64,000 nt of DNA from Paramecium octaurelia (taxonomy: Eukaryota; Ciliophora; Oligohymenophorea; Peniculida; Parameciidae), in the NCBI GenBank assembly GCA_905182995.1, contig CAJJDP010000121.1, forward strand, positions 68,303 to 132,302, given 5' to 3'. Within the stretch, counting starts at the first letter, position 1, and each line of letters opens with the position of its first letter. A model generated the notes under the pieces. The model ran no database searches. It saw only the letters and a list, made by a program, of their open reading frames with translations, and was not told the origin of the DNA. Position numbers and translations under genes: made by a program. This document shows, in pieces, positions 48,560 to 61,800 of the stretch.

Positions 48560-51500
48560 ATGAAAAATATATATCCAGGTTATTTAAAAATGAGTTCTTA
48601 TTTAATTAAATTATCAATCAAAATCTTAATTTTAAAACAATATGTAAAAACATCTGATCTTTATATTTTTATGGATAAGGTAATAATAGCTTGTTAATAT
48701 TAAAGAGTACTAAGCTAATTTGATGAATTTCCAAAACACTTATTTAATAGCAATTAAAAATAGAAAAGATTACTTTAATCAGAATGCCATTATTCCTGTT
48801 AAGAATGTGACGGATCTACTGAATAAGATTGTTTATCTTGTAATTCAGGAGTTGGCCGATATTATGATTCTATAAAAAGAATGTGTTTTTGTGAGAACAA
48901 TCTCTTTGATGTTGGACTATAAGAATGCTAAACTTTCAATGATGCTGTTCCATCTGGAGAATTAAATTAAGAAAACTATCGAAATGAGGGATATTGTAAA
49001 TTTGGACAATTTTAGGTTATGTTAGAAAACAATACAATCGTTTGTTTAAATTGGTACTTAATTAATATATATTCAGTCCAAAATCATTAAATGGCAATAT
49101 AAATTGTTTAGACTGCTATCTTTATCCAGATCTCTGGTATAAGTAGCCTAGATGCACTACTGATTTTATAAGACATAAAGCAGATGAAAATTATGGTTAT
49201 TTGATGTAATTAAGAAAAGAAATTGATTTTGAGACATACTTTATAACTGAAACATTTTCTTTGATATCAAATCTCTACTATTAATACCTATGTTCAGAAT
49301 AAGATTTGATTCTAGGAGAATTAGATTGCAAATTGATGAATTAAAAACATTTAGATAAGCAAATATATGCAGTATGTAAAGATAATTCCTTTTACAATTC
49401 TAACTCTTGCATTTTATGCCCAATGTTTTGTAAAAAGTGTAATAAAAATGAATGCATAGATTGCATTAATCACTCATACTTATACAATGGAGTATGTTTT
49501 GAATGTCCTTAAGAATGTAAAGAATGTGAATACAATTACGAATTGAATATTGCATAATGCAATTTATGCTATGAGTAATTATTACTGTTAATTAGGTCTT
49601 CTGGATTAGTTTAGGGAAAATGCATAGAGTGCGGATTAAATTGTGCTTCATGCATGTTTTGGAGATTTTTTGATGTAGATTATGGGGTTTGGGTATAATA
49701 TCTCAGATGTATTTAATGTGTTGATCCTTCTAAATACTTTCTCTCGTTCAATGGTCTTGATTGTTTAGAAAACATGCTTCAAAATTGCTTATATGCATAT
49801 CAAACAGATGATCTTTTCTATTTTTATATGACAACTTATGATTATAAATTCAAGAGCTTTTCAGATGTTATATCTGGATGTGCTAGATGCAAAGAAGGAT
49901 ATGATGTCGATACAAAAGGAAATTGTGTTCCTTCAGAAAACGCAAACGATCCTTGCTTGTTTATTTACAGAAATTACTATGATGAAAATTAATGTCTAAT
50001 AAGTAATTAGCAAGGGAGTATACAGAACAACCAATGTTCTGAGATCATTTCAAATTGTTAGAAATGTATTTTAGAGTCTTGGACTGATAAATTACTTTGT
50101 ATTCAATGTCAACCTGGGTACTATGCTCATAGATTATTTGGTTATTGCATATAATGTCCTGAAGAATTGAATTGTTAAGAGTGCTATCAATAGTAAACTC
50201 TCTTTTAAGATAGTTGGGTAGTAAATATCAGAAGCTTTTATGAGGGTGCTATTGATGCTGTATTTGTTTAAACAGAGAACACACTTCCAAAAACTTTTCG
50301 AACATATGCATAAAGTTAGGATGTCAGTGATTATGAGATTTCGTGTGAAATATGTTTAGATGGATTTTAGCTTCATAATAATATCTGCATTATGAAATGT
50401 TCTTAGGATTGCTTAGAATGTTAAATTGAAAATAATCAAAACATTTGCATAAGATGTTAAAATGATTAATATGGAAATGTATAATCCTTAGTTAACAACA
50501 AATGCCTGTCCTGCCCTTCAAACTGTGAATTATGCATCCCAAGGAATCCTGAAGAAATTAATAATTTAAATCCTTATTTTCAAGATTAAAATTATTATAA
50601 TTTTGCTAATCGATGTGTTAAAAGCTCTAATCAATAAACATTTGCTTATAACCCTGACTATGGATATTTTATTAATTGCGAAACTAAAGATAATATATGT
50701 TAAAATGTTTTGGCCATTACTCTAAAGTTGTATTGCAATCAAGAGTAATATAATTAAGATTTAGAACTTTCATCTGACACTTTGGAAAAAAGGAACAAAT
50801 TTTTGAAAACCACATTATTATTAGATAATCTTTTGATTAATTCATTTTAATATTTCGAAACTGATTGGTTTTACTCTTTATTGAACATAAAATAAATAAA
50901 AATTCTTAAAATAATAATTTAAACATATTTGAAATAAGATTGTTTTATAAAAAATAAAGTGATTATTGCTTAACTTTTTCGAATACATGTATTTTCCTTA
51001 AGGTAATAAGTATATTATTATTAGTTCTGTAAATCTTGAATTTATTGGGACTCAGGATACTAATTTTTTTATCTTTGACACTTTAGAGTTTCACAACTTT
51101 ACAAGCATATCTTTTGATGCAATAAACTTTAGTTTCATGAAATCGCCTATTATATATCAATAAAATTTTAAGTTTATAAGTGTTTTGCAATAGACAATAC
51201 TATTTAAAAATTTAAAGATTATGCAGGAGACTAATCAGATTTAAGATATCAATATTTAATTTAAAAACATTGAATTTATTTATATTTTATATGTGTAAGT
51301 CTTAAATCTAAATTTGAATTCTACAAATGGATTATTTTAATTTATATAACCAGATTAAACCAATACTGGGATAATTAAATTTGAAAACTTAGATATTTAA
51401 TCAACCAATTTAATCAATTCTACACTAGTATCTTGTGAGATTACCAACCCATTTACGATTTATTTATAAAACATCTCGCTTGGTTTGAATTTGGCAAATT

Positions 51501-54500
51501 CGGAATTTTTTGCATCCAAATAGGTGATTAATTTCGGAAATTTAATCATAAATAAATTAGAACTTACTAATTCAGTAATTAAAAACTCTTCATGCTTAAT
51601 TTAGGGAAATTTTTTCAAGCTAATTGATATAAATTTTATTACTTTACAATAAAATTAATTTGATAATAGCAATCTATTGTCCTTGAACAATAACATTACA
51701 ATATCGAATTTAAAAATAGATAATTGTGTTTTACTAAACAGTCATTTAATACTGAATCATTTAGCTGAAAAAAATCAAGAAGATATTATCTATTTATTTT
51801 AATTCAGCAATTTTGCAATAATAAATAATAAATATAATGTAGGCACTAAGTACATTACAATCTATCGTTATACTTCTACTACTTCTAAGATTATTTTAGA
51901 TTAATTAAAAATGAAGAATAATTAAATAATTGACACTGAAGTGAAAAACCAAAAGAAAGAATCAAGCGCCTCAATTATATTCGAAAGTGATGATATATCT
52001 CTTAAAAATTTTGAAATATTTAAATTAAGAGGGATACCTGATTTTTCAATAATAAATTCGCAAAGTTTAAATATAAATGATTTATACATCACTTCTTAGA
52101 TCAGCAAAGAAAAGTTGTTTTTATAGAAATCATCATCATAAATCAGCGATTTAGGAATAATATTTCATATTTATTCAGTAAAATTGATTAAATTTATTGG
52201 TGTGCAAATAGAATCTCTATTTCTTCATAATTACCCTATTATTTATTATGAATAAGCAACAAAAACATTATTAAATTAAGATGGTTAAATTGAAATTTTG
52301 GATTCAAAATTTACAAATAATCTTTTATTTTAAAGTAATTCTTAATTTAGTACTAACCTAATTGAAATTTTCTCTGGATAAAAGGTAATAATTAATGTCA
52401 TTAATTCTACATTTGAAAATAATACCATCTATTTTTAAACATCAAGTACTGGTGATTAATCAGCTAACCTCTTAGATATTGATTGCTCTGAATGTTCAGT
52501 TAGTTTTAAGGAATTAAACTTTTTATCCAATGTAGCGATTAATACAACTTCTTCAACGCTCTTTATCAAGGCCGCCTAAATCTCAATCAGATAGAGTGTC
52601 TTTAATTAAAGTGGTTTTGTGAGTAAATTTATAATAAGTTTCTTAAAACAAATATAAGTAGATTATGATAATAGTTTATTTTATTAAGGATCTGGAAGTG
52701 GAGTCTATTAAACTGATACTATGTATGTAAAGGATTGTAAATTTTTGAATCAATATGGCTCAAAAGGGGCATCCATGTTATTTTCCACTTTAACCACAGG
52801 ATACTTAAGAATTGAAAGTACTATAATTGATACTTCCCAAAATTACTTCCTCTAAAAATACGAAAAAGGAGGTGTAATTTTTGTAAGTTCTTCCACAGTC
52901 AAATTTTAATTGGAGATCATTAATTGCTAGATTTCAAATGTTTATTCAGTTTAAGGAGGGCTAATAATGATAGAAAGTCCATAAAACAGCATTTAAATTT
53001 TAATCCATAACTCAGAGATAGTGAATTCTTTCTCTTTGATTGGATCATTAGTTTATCTTAATTTTGAAGAATCATATGCTAATACATCTTTCCTACAACT
53101 TTAAAATTTAAAATTATCAACCACATTAGAAGGCTTTTCTAAGTATTTTTCGTTGTTTTATAACAATAACAATCTTAATCTATAAGAAATAGAAGCATTA
53201 GAGAATTTCTTAATTTTATTGTATGAGAGATCTATAATATTTTCTAAGTTAGGTAGAATTTCAATAACTAACCTTATAATTTCTGGACTAATTAATGAAA
53301 TCATTATTTATGATTAATCTATCAAAATGCTACAAGTAAACTCGCTTTTTATAAAAAATTCATCAATAGCAAATAAAGGCTTGATATATGTTGTGCCATA
53401 TTAAAGTACTATTTAGATATTAATTTTTAGATTCAAATTTTTCTATTGATATAAATTCTTTTCTGGTTGAAAATCTGATAACAAATACAGATGAAATTCA
53501 AAATTTATATTTAAAGTCTACAAATATAAGCAGAGAAAATATCTTAGGTATTATCAATATTATAAATATCCATAAAAATGGGAATATAAAATTTAGGAAC
53601 ATAAAATTTTAGAATAATTATTGTTCTAGTTGTTTAGCAGGTCTAATGAACTTTCAATTTAATACTTATAATAATAATAATTTAAATATTTATGATATAA
53701 CTTTTAAATAGAATAAATGTGGATAACGAGGCTGCCTAAACATAATTTAGGATAGCATCTATTATTATCAGATCGATTATGAGGATAATATGAGATTATT
53801 AGAAAGCGTAGATGTAAATAACAGCATAAATTATGTGTTCAAAATTTAAGATTATTATTGCTATTAAAACTAAGGGACTTTTGGAGTTTGCTTATTTATA
53901 TAGAATTTAGCAGGTTAGATCAATGGAGCAATATTTGCTTAAAATACAGCTATAGTATCAGGAGGTGCAGTTTATTCATTTGGAAATAAATCAAATTTGC
54001 TTATAATGAAAGCTCAAATAATAGAAAATATTGCTGCTTTTGGAGGTGGTATGACAATTAGAAATCATTTTTCTCCAAATTTAATTTCGTATGAAACCTT
54101 TTCCTTCGAAAATTCTGCTCTTTATTTTGGAAATGATTATGCAGAGTATCCAACTCATGCTGTCATTTAAATAAATAATTACAATCAATTTCTATATAAA
54201 TAACATTCTATAAACACACAATAAAACAAAGTTAGAATATACACTGCTACTTAATTGAAAAATGAATCTGAAATAAAATGGATTTCTTTACCAAGTGCAT
54301 AACATCTATATTTATATGAATAGTTTGACTGGCAGAATAATAATTATATAATGATGAATTATACTTTAAGATTAATTCCATATGATTAAAGGAATAATAG
54401 AATAAAAAATTTAACATATAGTAAATGTACTATTAAAGGAAGATTATATGATTTTATGAAAATAGAAGAAAGTGAATAAAAGAGTTTTAGTAATAATTTT

Positions 54501-56578
54501 ACAAATTTAAATGAAGTAGTGTATGATAATTCATTGGAAGAGTATAATTTTGATCATTTAATTATATATTTTGATCCTGATTTACCTGAAAATATAGTAT
54601 TATAATTTGAATTTAAATGTGATTCAATTAGAATACCAATTATAAATGAAGATTCATAATTGGATACAATAATGTAATAATCGGAAGAATATTATTTAAG
54701 ATTGAATATTAAAACATTACCTTGTTAAATAGGAGAATTAAAAAGTGATGAAGATTTCTCTTGTCATCCTTGTGATTATACTTAAGATTATTATTCAGTT
54801 AATCTAAATTCAAATAAATGTAAAATTAGAGATAATATATAAATGATAGAAGTAAAGTCAGCGTAAATTAAATTAAGACCTGTAAATTATTTAAATTTTA
54901 TTATTTTTTAGAATTTCTGGAGACCTTATTTTTATGCAGATCTAGTTGAAAATTGTTATAATTTTGAATTTAATTGTTTAGGAGGATGGGATTATGGAGA
55001 TTATTCATGTTCTTTAGGTCATATTGGAGCATTATGTGAATAATGTGATATTTATAATACAAGAGGAGATGGATCATATTCAATTAGTTAAAAATATAAA
55101 TGTGGCTCTTGTGATAATACTGATTCAAATACTTTAATCATTATAGCCATTTCATTATGGTACTTATTAAACGTTATAATAGGACTCTTATTTCTATTTC
55201 GATTTCTGTTAAAAGCACAGTAGAAATTATTAAATAATTAGCCAAAGCATCCAAATTAAAGTAGATTGGTATTATGATAATAGTCACAAAAAACAATGCT
55301 GTTAATTTCATTAAGATTCTTACCAATTATCTTTAAATTATTGCATCTATTAGTACTTTTTAATTGGAATTGCCTTAAAATATGGAATATGCTATGAATT
55401 CTTTAGGAAATCCAGTAGAAACAATGGCATATTCTTTGGATTGTTTTTTAAAAGATATGTTCGAAAGTATTTCAATTCATTATTCAAGAACAATATGGTA
55501 ATTAATTATGCCAATTGTTTATATTCTATTATTTTTATAATTTTATGGAGTAGGAGTAATTCTTAAATATTTTGATTTTAATTGTTGTGTTATTTCAACA
55601 TCATTAATATATATGTTCATATATTTCTAACCTAATATTATTGCTGGATAAATTGGATTGTTATCTTATAGAACAATCTCAGGATATAAATGGATATTAG
55701 GTAATGTTGCTAATAGATATGATACAAATGATCATTACAAATGGTTACTATCATTCAGTTTTCCAGTTTTATTTACTTTTGGTGTTTTATTACCTGGATT
55801 ACTATTTAATAGACTTTATAAAATCAGAAATACTTTATAACATATGAAAAACAGATTGATTTGGGGTTATTTGTATAATGAATATAAAGAAATTGCATAT
55901 TATTGGGAAATCATTAAGATAATTTAGAAAGAATTAATTATAATTGTACTTACTTTTTATCAAGATTAAATTATAGTTAAAGCAGTTTTAGCTTATGGGA
56001 TTATCTTTATATACAATTACTTAACTTTATAAATATTTCCATATTAATCTATGTAACTTAACATTTTAGATCATTAATCAACTAGAGTTTGTGGTTTTTC
56101 TATAGTTTTGGCAATAGGAATTTATGGATCTTTATAAAGTGCCATAATCGAGGTTTAAATTCCATTTTATATTATTATGGCAATCATCAATTTTCTATTT
56201 TTGGCTAAGTTAATCTTATAAATAATCAAGGCTTATTTTTAATAATTTGAACTTATAATTGATATAATTAGAGATTTCATTAGAACTAAAATCCCATCAC
56301 TATAATAATATCCTGTCTTTTAAAAATTATTAAAAAATTAACAATAAACTCGATTAAGAGCTTAAAAGAATTTTAGAAAAATCAAAGCCTCTGTTATATT
56401 ATTGTCAAGATAAATTCTTTAAAATAAAAAAGTCAACAATACTTAAGAAAGAAAAGGAACTTTCGTTTTTGAAACTAAGTTAACACTTAATTAATTAGAA
56501 ACATAGCAAAATCAGTAACGTTCATCATTAGTAGAAGATAACAAAAAAATTTAATTAATAGGGTTAAATGTTAATTGA
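48560..56578 (+). CDS. Giant cysteine-rich surface protein 2
   Basis: Paralogue of the gene at 36442. From about 48.77 kb it has the furin-like Cys-rich repeats (CHYSCQECDGSTEQDCLSCN, CPMFCKKCNKNECIDC, CEICLDGFQ, CPSNCELC), then the beta-helix-like Asn/Ile/Ser-rich region (about 51-54.2 kb), the final Cys-rich knot, six or more membrane spans and a Gln-rich tail, ending at TGA 56576-56578. Short introns occur (23 nt, ending CAG, near 49.06 kb; 30 nt in the homogenised part). Unlike gene 1 it lacks the ~440-residue N-terminal domain and has no convincing signal peptide: the frame opens MKNIYPGYLKMSSYLIKLSI and reaches the first Cys repeat after about 75 residues. Its 5' end may be truncated or in an exon I could not place. 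Confidence 0.75.
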
Positions 56579-57219
56579 ATTTATAAAATATGTAATTTAT
56601 TTGAATTGTTATTATTGTATATTTAATCATTCAAAGCATCTAAATCCATCCTTAGGTATATAAGGAAAAAATTAAATAGTTGTAGGTAATTTGTATTCCT
56701 TTTGAAATAGAGGCTATTAACTATTAATTGAAATATTCCTGATGCTATTTACTACAGATTCGGCTTTGATGCTATCTTCTAATAAACCAATATAAGGAGG
56801 AATTATAATATCTGATTAATATAACTCTGAAATTACTTGATCTTCCCTTCCTAGGATCATTCTGCTTCTCTCCGATAAGTAATTTTAGTCTTCCTTTTAG
56901 TATCCATTAAATATGCGATGATTATTAGTTATTTATGGAATCTTTATTTCAAAGCTGGGTTGTTCATTATTTAGTTCCCTATCTATTTTTTTTAAAGGGT
57001 CAATAACTGATGGCTTCGGCTAGATAAGAGTGTTCTTTTAATTTTTTTTGATATCATCATAATATTATGTAAGTTATTCAATTGAAAATACTTTGTCAAA
57101 TAGCTAAATAAATTAGTCTGCATACATTAAGGCGTAATTGATCAAAATTTTTCTATTCTATACATACCATAAAATTAAGGTAGATCTTTAAACTAGTTTC
57201 ACATCTCTCATTACACATC
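54324..57219. repeat. Copy 3 of the 3' module plus flank, in its native position
   Basis: The source or partner of the block 44623-47518. Here the sequence is continuous with gene 2 on the left and with the rest of the minus-strand gene on the right, so this is the native location. Confidence 0.85.
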
Positions 57220-57506
57220 AATCCCACATTAGATTCATATTAAATTAATTATTCCTAATAATTTGAAAAGTGCATTACATGAATATCTTCTACAATTTTT
57301 TCCATGGGAGTGCCCGACACATTGAATAAACGATCCACCTGTATTTAAAGGTGCTAAGTCCCAGCATAAAAAATTGCTTTAATTTTATTTTTGCTAATTA
57401 TTTCATTAATCTCCAAAGGCTATTTCGGTAACCTTAATACAAAAAGAGAAAAGCTTGACATAGAATGCCTGATTTTTTCTTCAAGATATATCAGATCTGA
57501 ATTCAT
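56627..57506 (-). CDS. Unknown protein
   Basis: Predicted 277 aa with introns of 24 nt and 22 nt. Begins MNSDLIYLEEKIRHSMSSFS. The N-terminal half has a mixed alpha/beta character (IKAIFYAGTQHLQIQVDRLF), the middle is Lys/Asn-rich, and the C-terminal third contains LSERSRMILGREDQVISELY and IPPYIGLLEDSIKAESVVNS, ending YIPKDGFRCFE. No domain, membrane span or signal peptide was recognised. It converges on gene 2 with 48 bp between the stops. A truncated copy lies at 46926-47518. Confidence 0.7.
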
Positions 57507-57663
57507 TTCAAAATAATTTATAATAAAATTTATGCTTCTAAAAGCTAATAAAAAAAGCTATTAAACAATAAAAATAAGAAATATCAATATTAAGAAGGTT
57601 CTAATAATACCTAGCAACCTCTATTTTATTTTTACTTAAATGTTAGTTTGAACAGACTTATGA

Positions 57664-58201
57664 ATGGACCAAATAGAATTTTTTCAAACTGTTATAGGAT
57701 TAAATAGGAATTTGAGTGACAATAAATCGGTTAGATGTAGTATATTAAATGCATTTAGAGAATAGAAATAAATTGACATGAAAATAGCCTCCTTCTAAAG
57801 TCATACTAAATATAATGTAAATTAAATTTGTTTTAAATTATTTATAGAAAGCTGAAAGAACAGAATGTTTGACAATTATAAAAGGTATTATTTAGAATAT
57901 TATGAATAGAATAACTTTCAATTTTATATTGTTAGTGAAAGAATAAGATGTTTAGGCATTAATTAACTACTGCTTTGAAAATTAGTTAGAAAAATAATGT
58001 TCTGTTCAAGAATTACTATTTAATAAAATGAAAACAATGGCAATTTAGGGATAACGAATATTATTAGAAAAATACTACATTATTATTTATATTTATGCAT
58101 CAAATTAGGAAATGTATTTCTAGCATATTCATATAATCTTTTATACTGGATTGATATAAATATTATATATTCTATGCGTTATATATATTTTAATATCATG
58201 A
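57664..58201 (+). CDS. Small unknown protein with a hydrophobic C-terminus
   Basis: Predicted 168 aa with one 31-nt intron (GTAAAT...TATAG). The start MDQIEFFQTVIGLNRN directly follows an in-frame TGA. A helical N-terminal and middle part (IKGIIQNIMNRITFNFILLV, VQALINYCFENQLEKQ) leads to hydrophobic segments (YYIIIYIYASN, IIFYTGLIQILYILCVIYIL), suggesting a tail anchor. The stop TGA at 58199-58201 abuts the stop of the converging homeodomain gene. No family recognised. Confidence 0.65.
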
Positions 58202-58879
58202 ATCACTTTGATTAATCTCTAACTTTTCTCGACTAGGTTTGTTAGAGTTCAAAGATAAATATTTGGATTTGACAATATTTTTAAACTTCTTCTCCTCATA
58301 CATTTTGTTTCCTATTCTTCCCCTTGCGTTTATAAACCAAATTTAAATCTAATAATTATAATAATGTACTTGTTTTTAGGTCAGATTACACTTCTCAGCT
58401 AATTGTTCAACCTATTCTTTACTTGGATAAGGATAGGAATAGTGTTTATTTAACCAATTTTTTAAAATTAAGTTAGACTTCTTAGAAAACTTTTGGCTCT
58501 TTTTTTCAATAGTCTTATCATTTATTTTCATGGTTTATCTTTATTGGGATAACTTAAGTTCATTCTACAAGATTTGGGACATGTAATCAAAATACTGTTG
58601 TAATGATTTTAATGTATGAAATTCCAATTGAGAAGGATTTTCACTTAATGATTTAAGGTACATGAGAAGACCTTAAAAATGAAGTACATTGGTGTGGGTT
58701 TAACTTTATGAATGAGCTTCGTCTGAATGAGATTGTAATATATCCTCACTAAATGTAATAATTCAATACTTAGGACAATTATGTGAAACCCATTTTGTTA
58801 ATTATGACTCTAGGTTGGAAACTTGCTATAGAACAAATTGCTTTCTCAATTCTTAGTGAATCGTCAATGATTGAGACAT
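58196..58879 (-). CDS. TALE-type (KN-like) homeodomain protein
   Basis: Predicted 213 aa with two 21-nt introns, one splitting the homeodomain. Residues about 135-190 read LILKNWLNKHYSYPYPSKEQ, then VEQLAEKCNLTQKQIQIWFI and NARGRIGNKMYEEKK. The PYP between helices 1 and 2 and the WFINARGR recognition helix are hallmarks of TALE homeodomains (Homeobox_KN: PBC, MEIS, KNOX, BELL). Ahead of it lies a Gln/Ser-rich region with a helical stretch (LLMYLKSLSENPSQLEFHTL) that could be a dimerisation segment, as in BELL or KNOX. The family binds DNA as heterodimers. TALE proteins are rarely discussed in ciliates. The second intron is required for the WF motif to be in frame. Confidence 0.88.
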
Positions 58880-59098
58880 TGAGACTTTGTGATTAAAAAT
58901 CGAGAAATTATTAATGAAAATTAGATTTAATAATTGATGACATAAATATTCCAAAAATAAAATTGATTCCAAGTTAGAAGACCAAATATATCCCTAAGGG
59001 GTTCTAAGATATTGGAATATTTTGTTTAAATAACTAGTAATATTATAGAGTGGAAATTATAAAGTTTGGATATATTTTTTATAAATTTATTTCCTAAC

Positions 59099-59464
59099 TC
59101 AATCCCAACTACCTATGCATCTATCGGTACCAAGTTTTACTGACTAACCCTTATCGCATTCTTCCCATCCATAAATTTTGTTGGCTTTACAAGAGCTAGG
59201 TTCACAACAGCCTTGAATTATACAAATTAATAAGCTTACCCTTTCTTTTTCCACCACAATTGACTCCTCCTTTGCTTGTGCACAATTTGGTGCAAAATTC
59301 ATAATTGGCTTCATCTTTTGAGTATGTTTCATGAGAAAGCCTTCTTAAGTTCTGCATAATTAAACAATAAATACATAATATTCTTCCAAAGGTGCATATT
59401 AATACATCACTGCTGCTAAGGTGGCTGCCAAAGCAAGGAAAACGAGTAATTTGATTTTTTACAT
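59099..59464 (-). CDS. Small secreted cysteine-rich protein
   Basis: Predicted 104 aa with introns of 23 nt (ending CAG) and 28 nt (ending AAG). It begins MQKIKLLVFLALAATLAAVM, a clear signal peptide. The mature part holds eight cysteines, in FCTKLC, NCGGKRKGCCEPSSC, EECDKG and DRCIG, enough for four disulfides. Without the splicing the frame also stays open but loses half the Cys pattern, so splicing is favoured. It may be a secreted or secretory-granule peptide. No known family was recognised and no activity is claimed. Confidence 0.72.
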
Positions 59465-59615
59465 TTTAATAAATGAATATATCTTGTAATAAATTTTTTG
59501 GTTGGAAAATTGTCTTTAAATAATTATTTTTAGTATGTATAATTTCATATAAATGAATAATACTTGTATTTTGTGATTATTTAATAATAATATACTTAAT
59601 CGTTATATTATTTTG

Positions 59616-61554
59616 AATGCTAAATTCTTCATTTAATTTTTTTGAGGAGAATGACATAGGCAAATTGAGAAAATATGTACCATCATATTATATAATTACA
59701 AGTTTATCACTAAAGAAAATGAGTGGAAAAAGGATAAAGCAGTTTTGGAGTAAAAAACCTAATTACTTGAACTTCAATTAGAAGACTATAAGTTGAGGGA
59801 AACAAACCAAAGAAAACTAAATGACACTATTACTTAAGCCATCAATGACTCAACAGCCAATTAGAAAGTATTTGGTTGTTTTTACAGTTTAGAAATCGAT
59901 TGCAGAATTATAAAAGAGTATCGATATTTAACAGAAAGACCATAGTAAGACTAAGTTTAAGGAGTAAATCAAACAGTTTGAACTTTAAGTAATGCTCCTG
60001 TTAAATTTAAGGTTAGATCATTATAAGAATAACTATTAGAAAAGGAATCCTAGGCAAAGGAGTTAGAATTACAATACTAAAAGCAATATTTACTATATGA
60101 TCATCGAATTTCTTAGCTTGAACAAGAAAAACTGATTAATAACCAAGAAAACCAAAGATTAAGAGAATAATTAGCCAAATAGGACGATGTTTATAAATAG
60201 AAAGAATAATAATAAAAATTGTTAAATGAACAAGAACTGCAAAAAGTAAAGGAGCTTAGCATACACGATCAGAAGTAAAAGTAATAGGAGTATGAATCCA
60301 AATTTGTATAATTATCCACCTTACATGAAAAAGAGAAGGAACAACTCTAATTAAGAATCAGTAAATGCTAGAATACAATTACAAAATATCAGTAACATAT
60401 TGAATAAAATATCGATATCATTAATTTAAAAAAACAGCATGAGGATTAAATTAAATAGTTAAACAATAACAATACAGAAATTTAGGCGTAATTCTAATAT
60501 GAAAAACAAATTTTATTAAAACAAATTGAAGAATTAAAAAAACTAAACCGAGACAGCAATTTACAGGAAAGTATGTGTTGTCATGAAAGTACTTCCAAAA
60601 AGAGAAGTATCGATGCTGTTAAAATAAAGAGTTCAGTCTAATCATATGATAGTCCTGTTTAATGTAAAAGTTTTCACATAGCATGTCCTGAAAGTAAGGT
60701 CTAAATTTATAATAATTACTTGAAAAATTCTTCAACTTAATCTATCATTTTAGCTTAAAAATAATAAATTTAATAGCAATCATATGTAAACAATCAATCT
60801 TTTGATAAATCTTCAAATTTAAATGATGGAATCCCTATTTCTATTGATTAGTTCAATTTAATGAAGGATAAAAAATAAAAGTCGTCATCAACTTTATCTA
60901 TTCCAACCAGCAATAATTACAATCTAAATTCCTACTTATAGGACTAAAGCATATTTTAATAGAATCAGGAATCATTTTAATTAGACTCAAAAAGTAATCT
61001 TAAGGATGAAACCTATAAACCTAAAATTATAAAATAAATAAATCCAAATATTTCTAATAGATAAATTTAATTTGATTACAACAGATCAATAAAACACTAA
61101 TTGTAAAAACACAAGGAATTGAATTATCAAAGATCTATGTCCTAAGAAGGAGTTAAGTAGTAAATTTCAAATCTAAGTAAAATATTAGGTTAAACAGATG
61201 TAAGTTATTAATAAAGTACATCTACTTAGCAGATAACAAACAATACTTCACTCAATAGTTTCAAAGTTCCTGCTTTTACTCAAAACTAATTGAGTTGTTT
61301 AAAGAATAGTTCATAATATATGTATCCATGTACAACATTAAGGATGAAAGAAAGCCACATACAAAAGTTCAGAAATAACAACAACCATAGTACTCATGAA
61401 GAAACCAAGTAAAATAAAGAAAACTATTAACCAATTAAAAAAAATTCGAAAAGTGACATCAAAGTTATCATCGGCAGATTGTTGTAAAATAAGGGGAGAT
61501 AAAGTGAGCATCAAGAAAATACTGGATATATCATAAGAAATGATAGGATTTGAA
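59616..61554 (+). CDS. Long coiled-coil protein
   Basis: About 620 aa. Introns of 26, 25 and 23 nt are visible near the 5' end; the total is not an exact multiple of three, so one junction is missing or misplaced. It opens MLNSSFNFFEENDIGKLRKY, then ENEWKKDKAVLEQKTQLLEL, an N-terminal motif seen in many ciliate coiled-coil proteins. Residues about 20-320 form an unbroken coiled coil rich in Gln, Glu and Lys. The C-terminal 300 residues are Ser/Asn-rich and unstructured, with many possible phosphorylation sites. Likely cytoskeletal; not identified. Confidence 0.72.
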
Positions 61555-61800
61555 CCATTTTTTTACTTTATAGCTAATACAACCATAATTTATGTAACAT
61601 TGCTTATCCTGAATTCTATTTTGACCCACAGACAAAAATTTATTTTTAATTGATAATATTTTGCAATCGCCTAATTTTAAATCAAGAAATAGTTCCTAGG
61701 CCATCTATAATCTAATTTAATCTATGCTTAGATAGAGGTGATTTTGTTTAATAATTTTCACAATTAATATTTAGTCTTAAATAAATTATTAATTAAAAAA

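Noticed and set aside
43252-57219. A transposable element explaining the repeated 3' modules
   Set aside because: No terminal repeats, transposase or target-site duplications were seen; two of the borders are N gaps and the content is host coding sequence.
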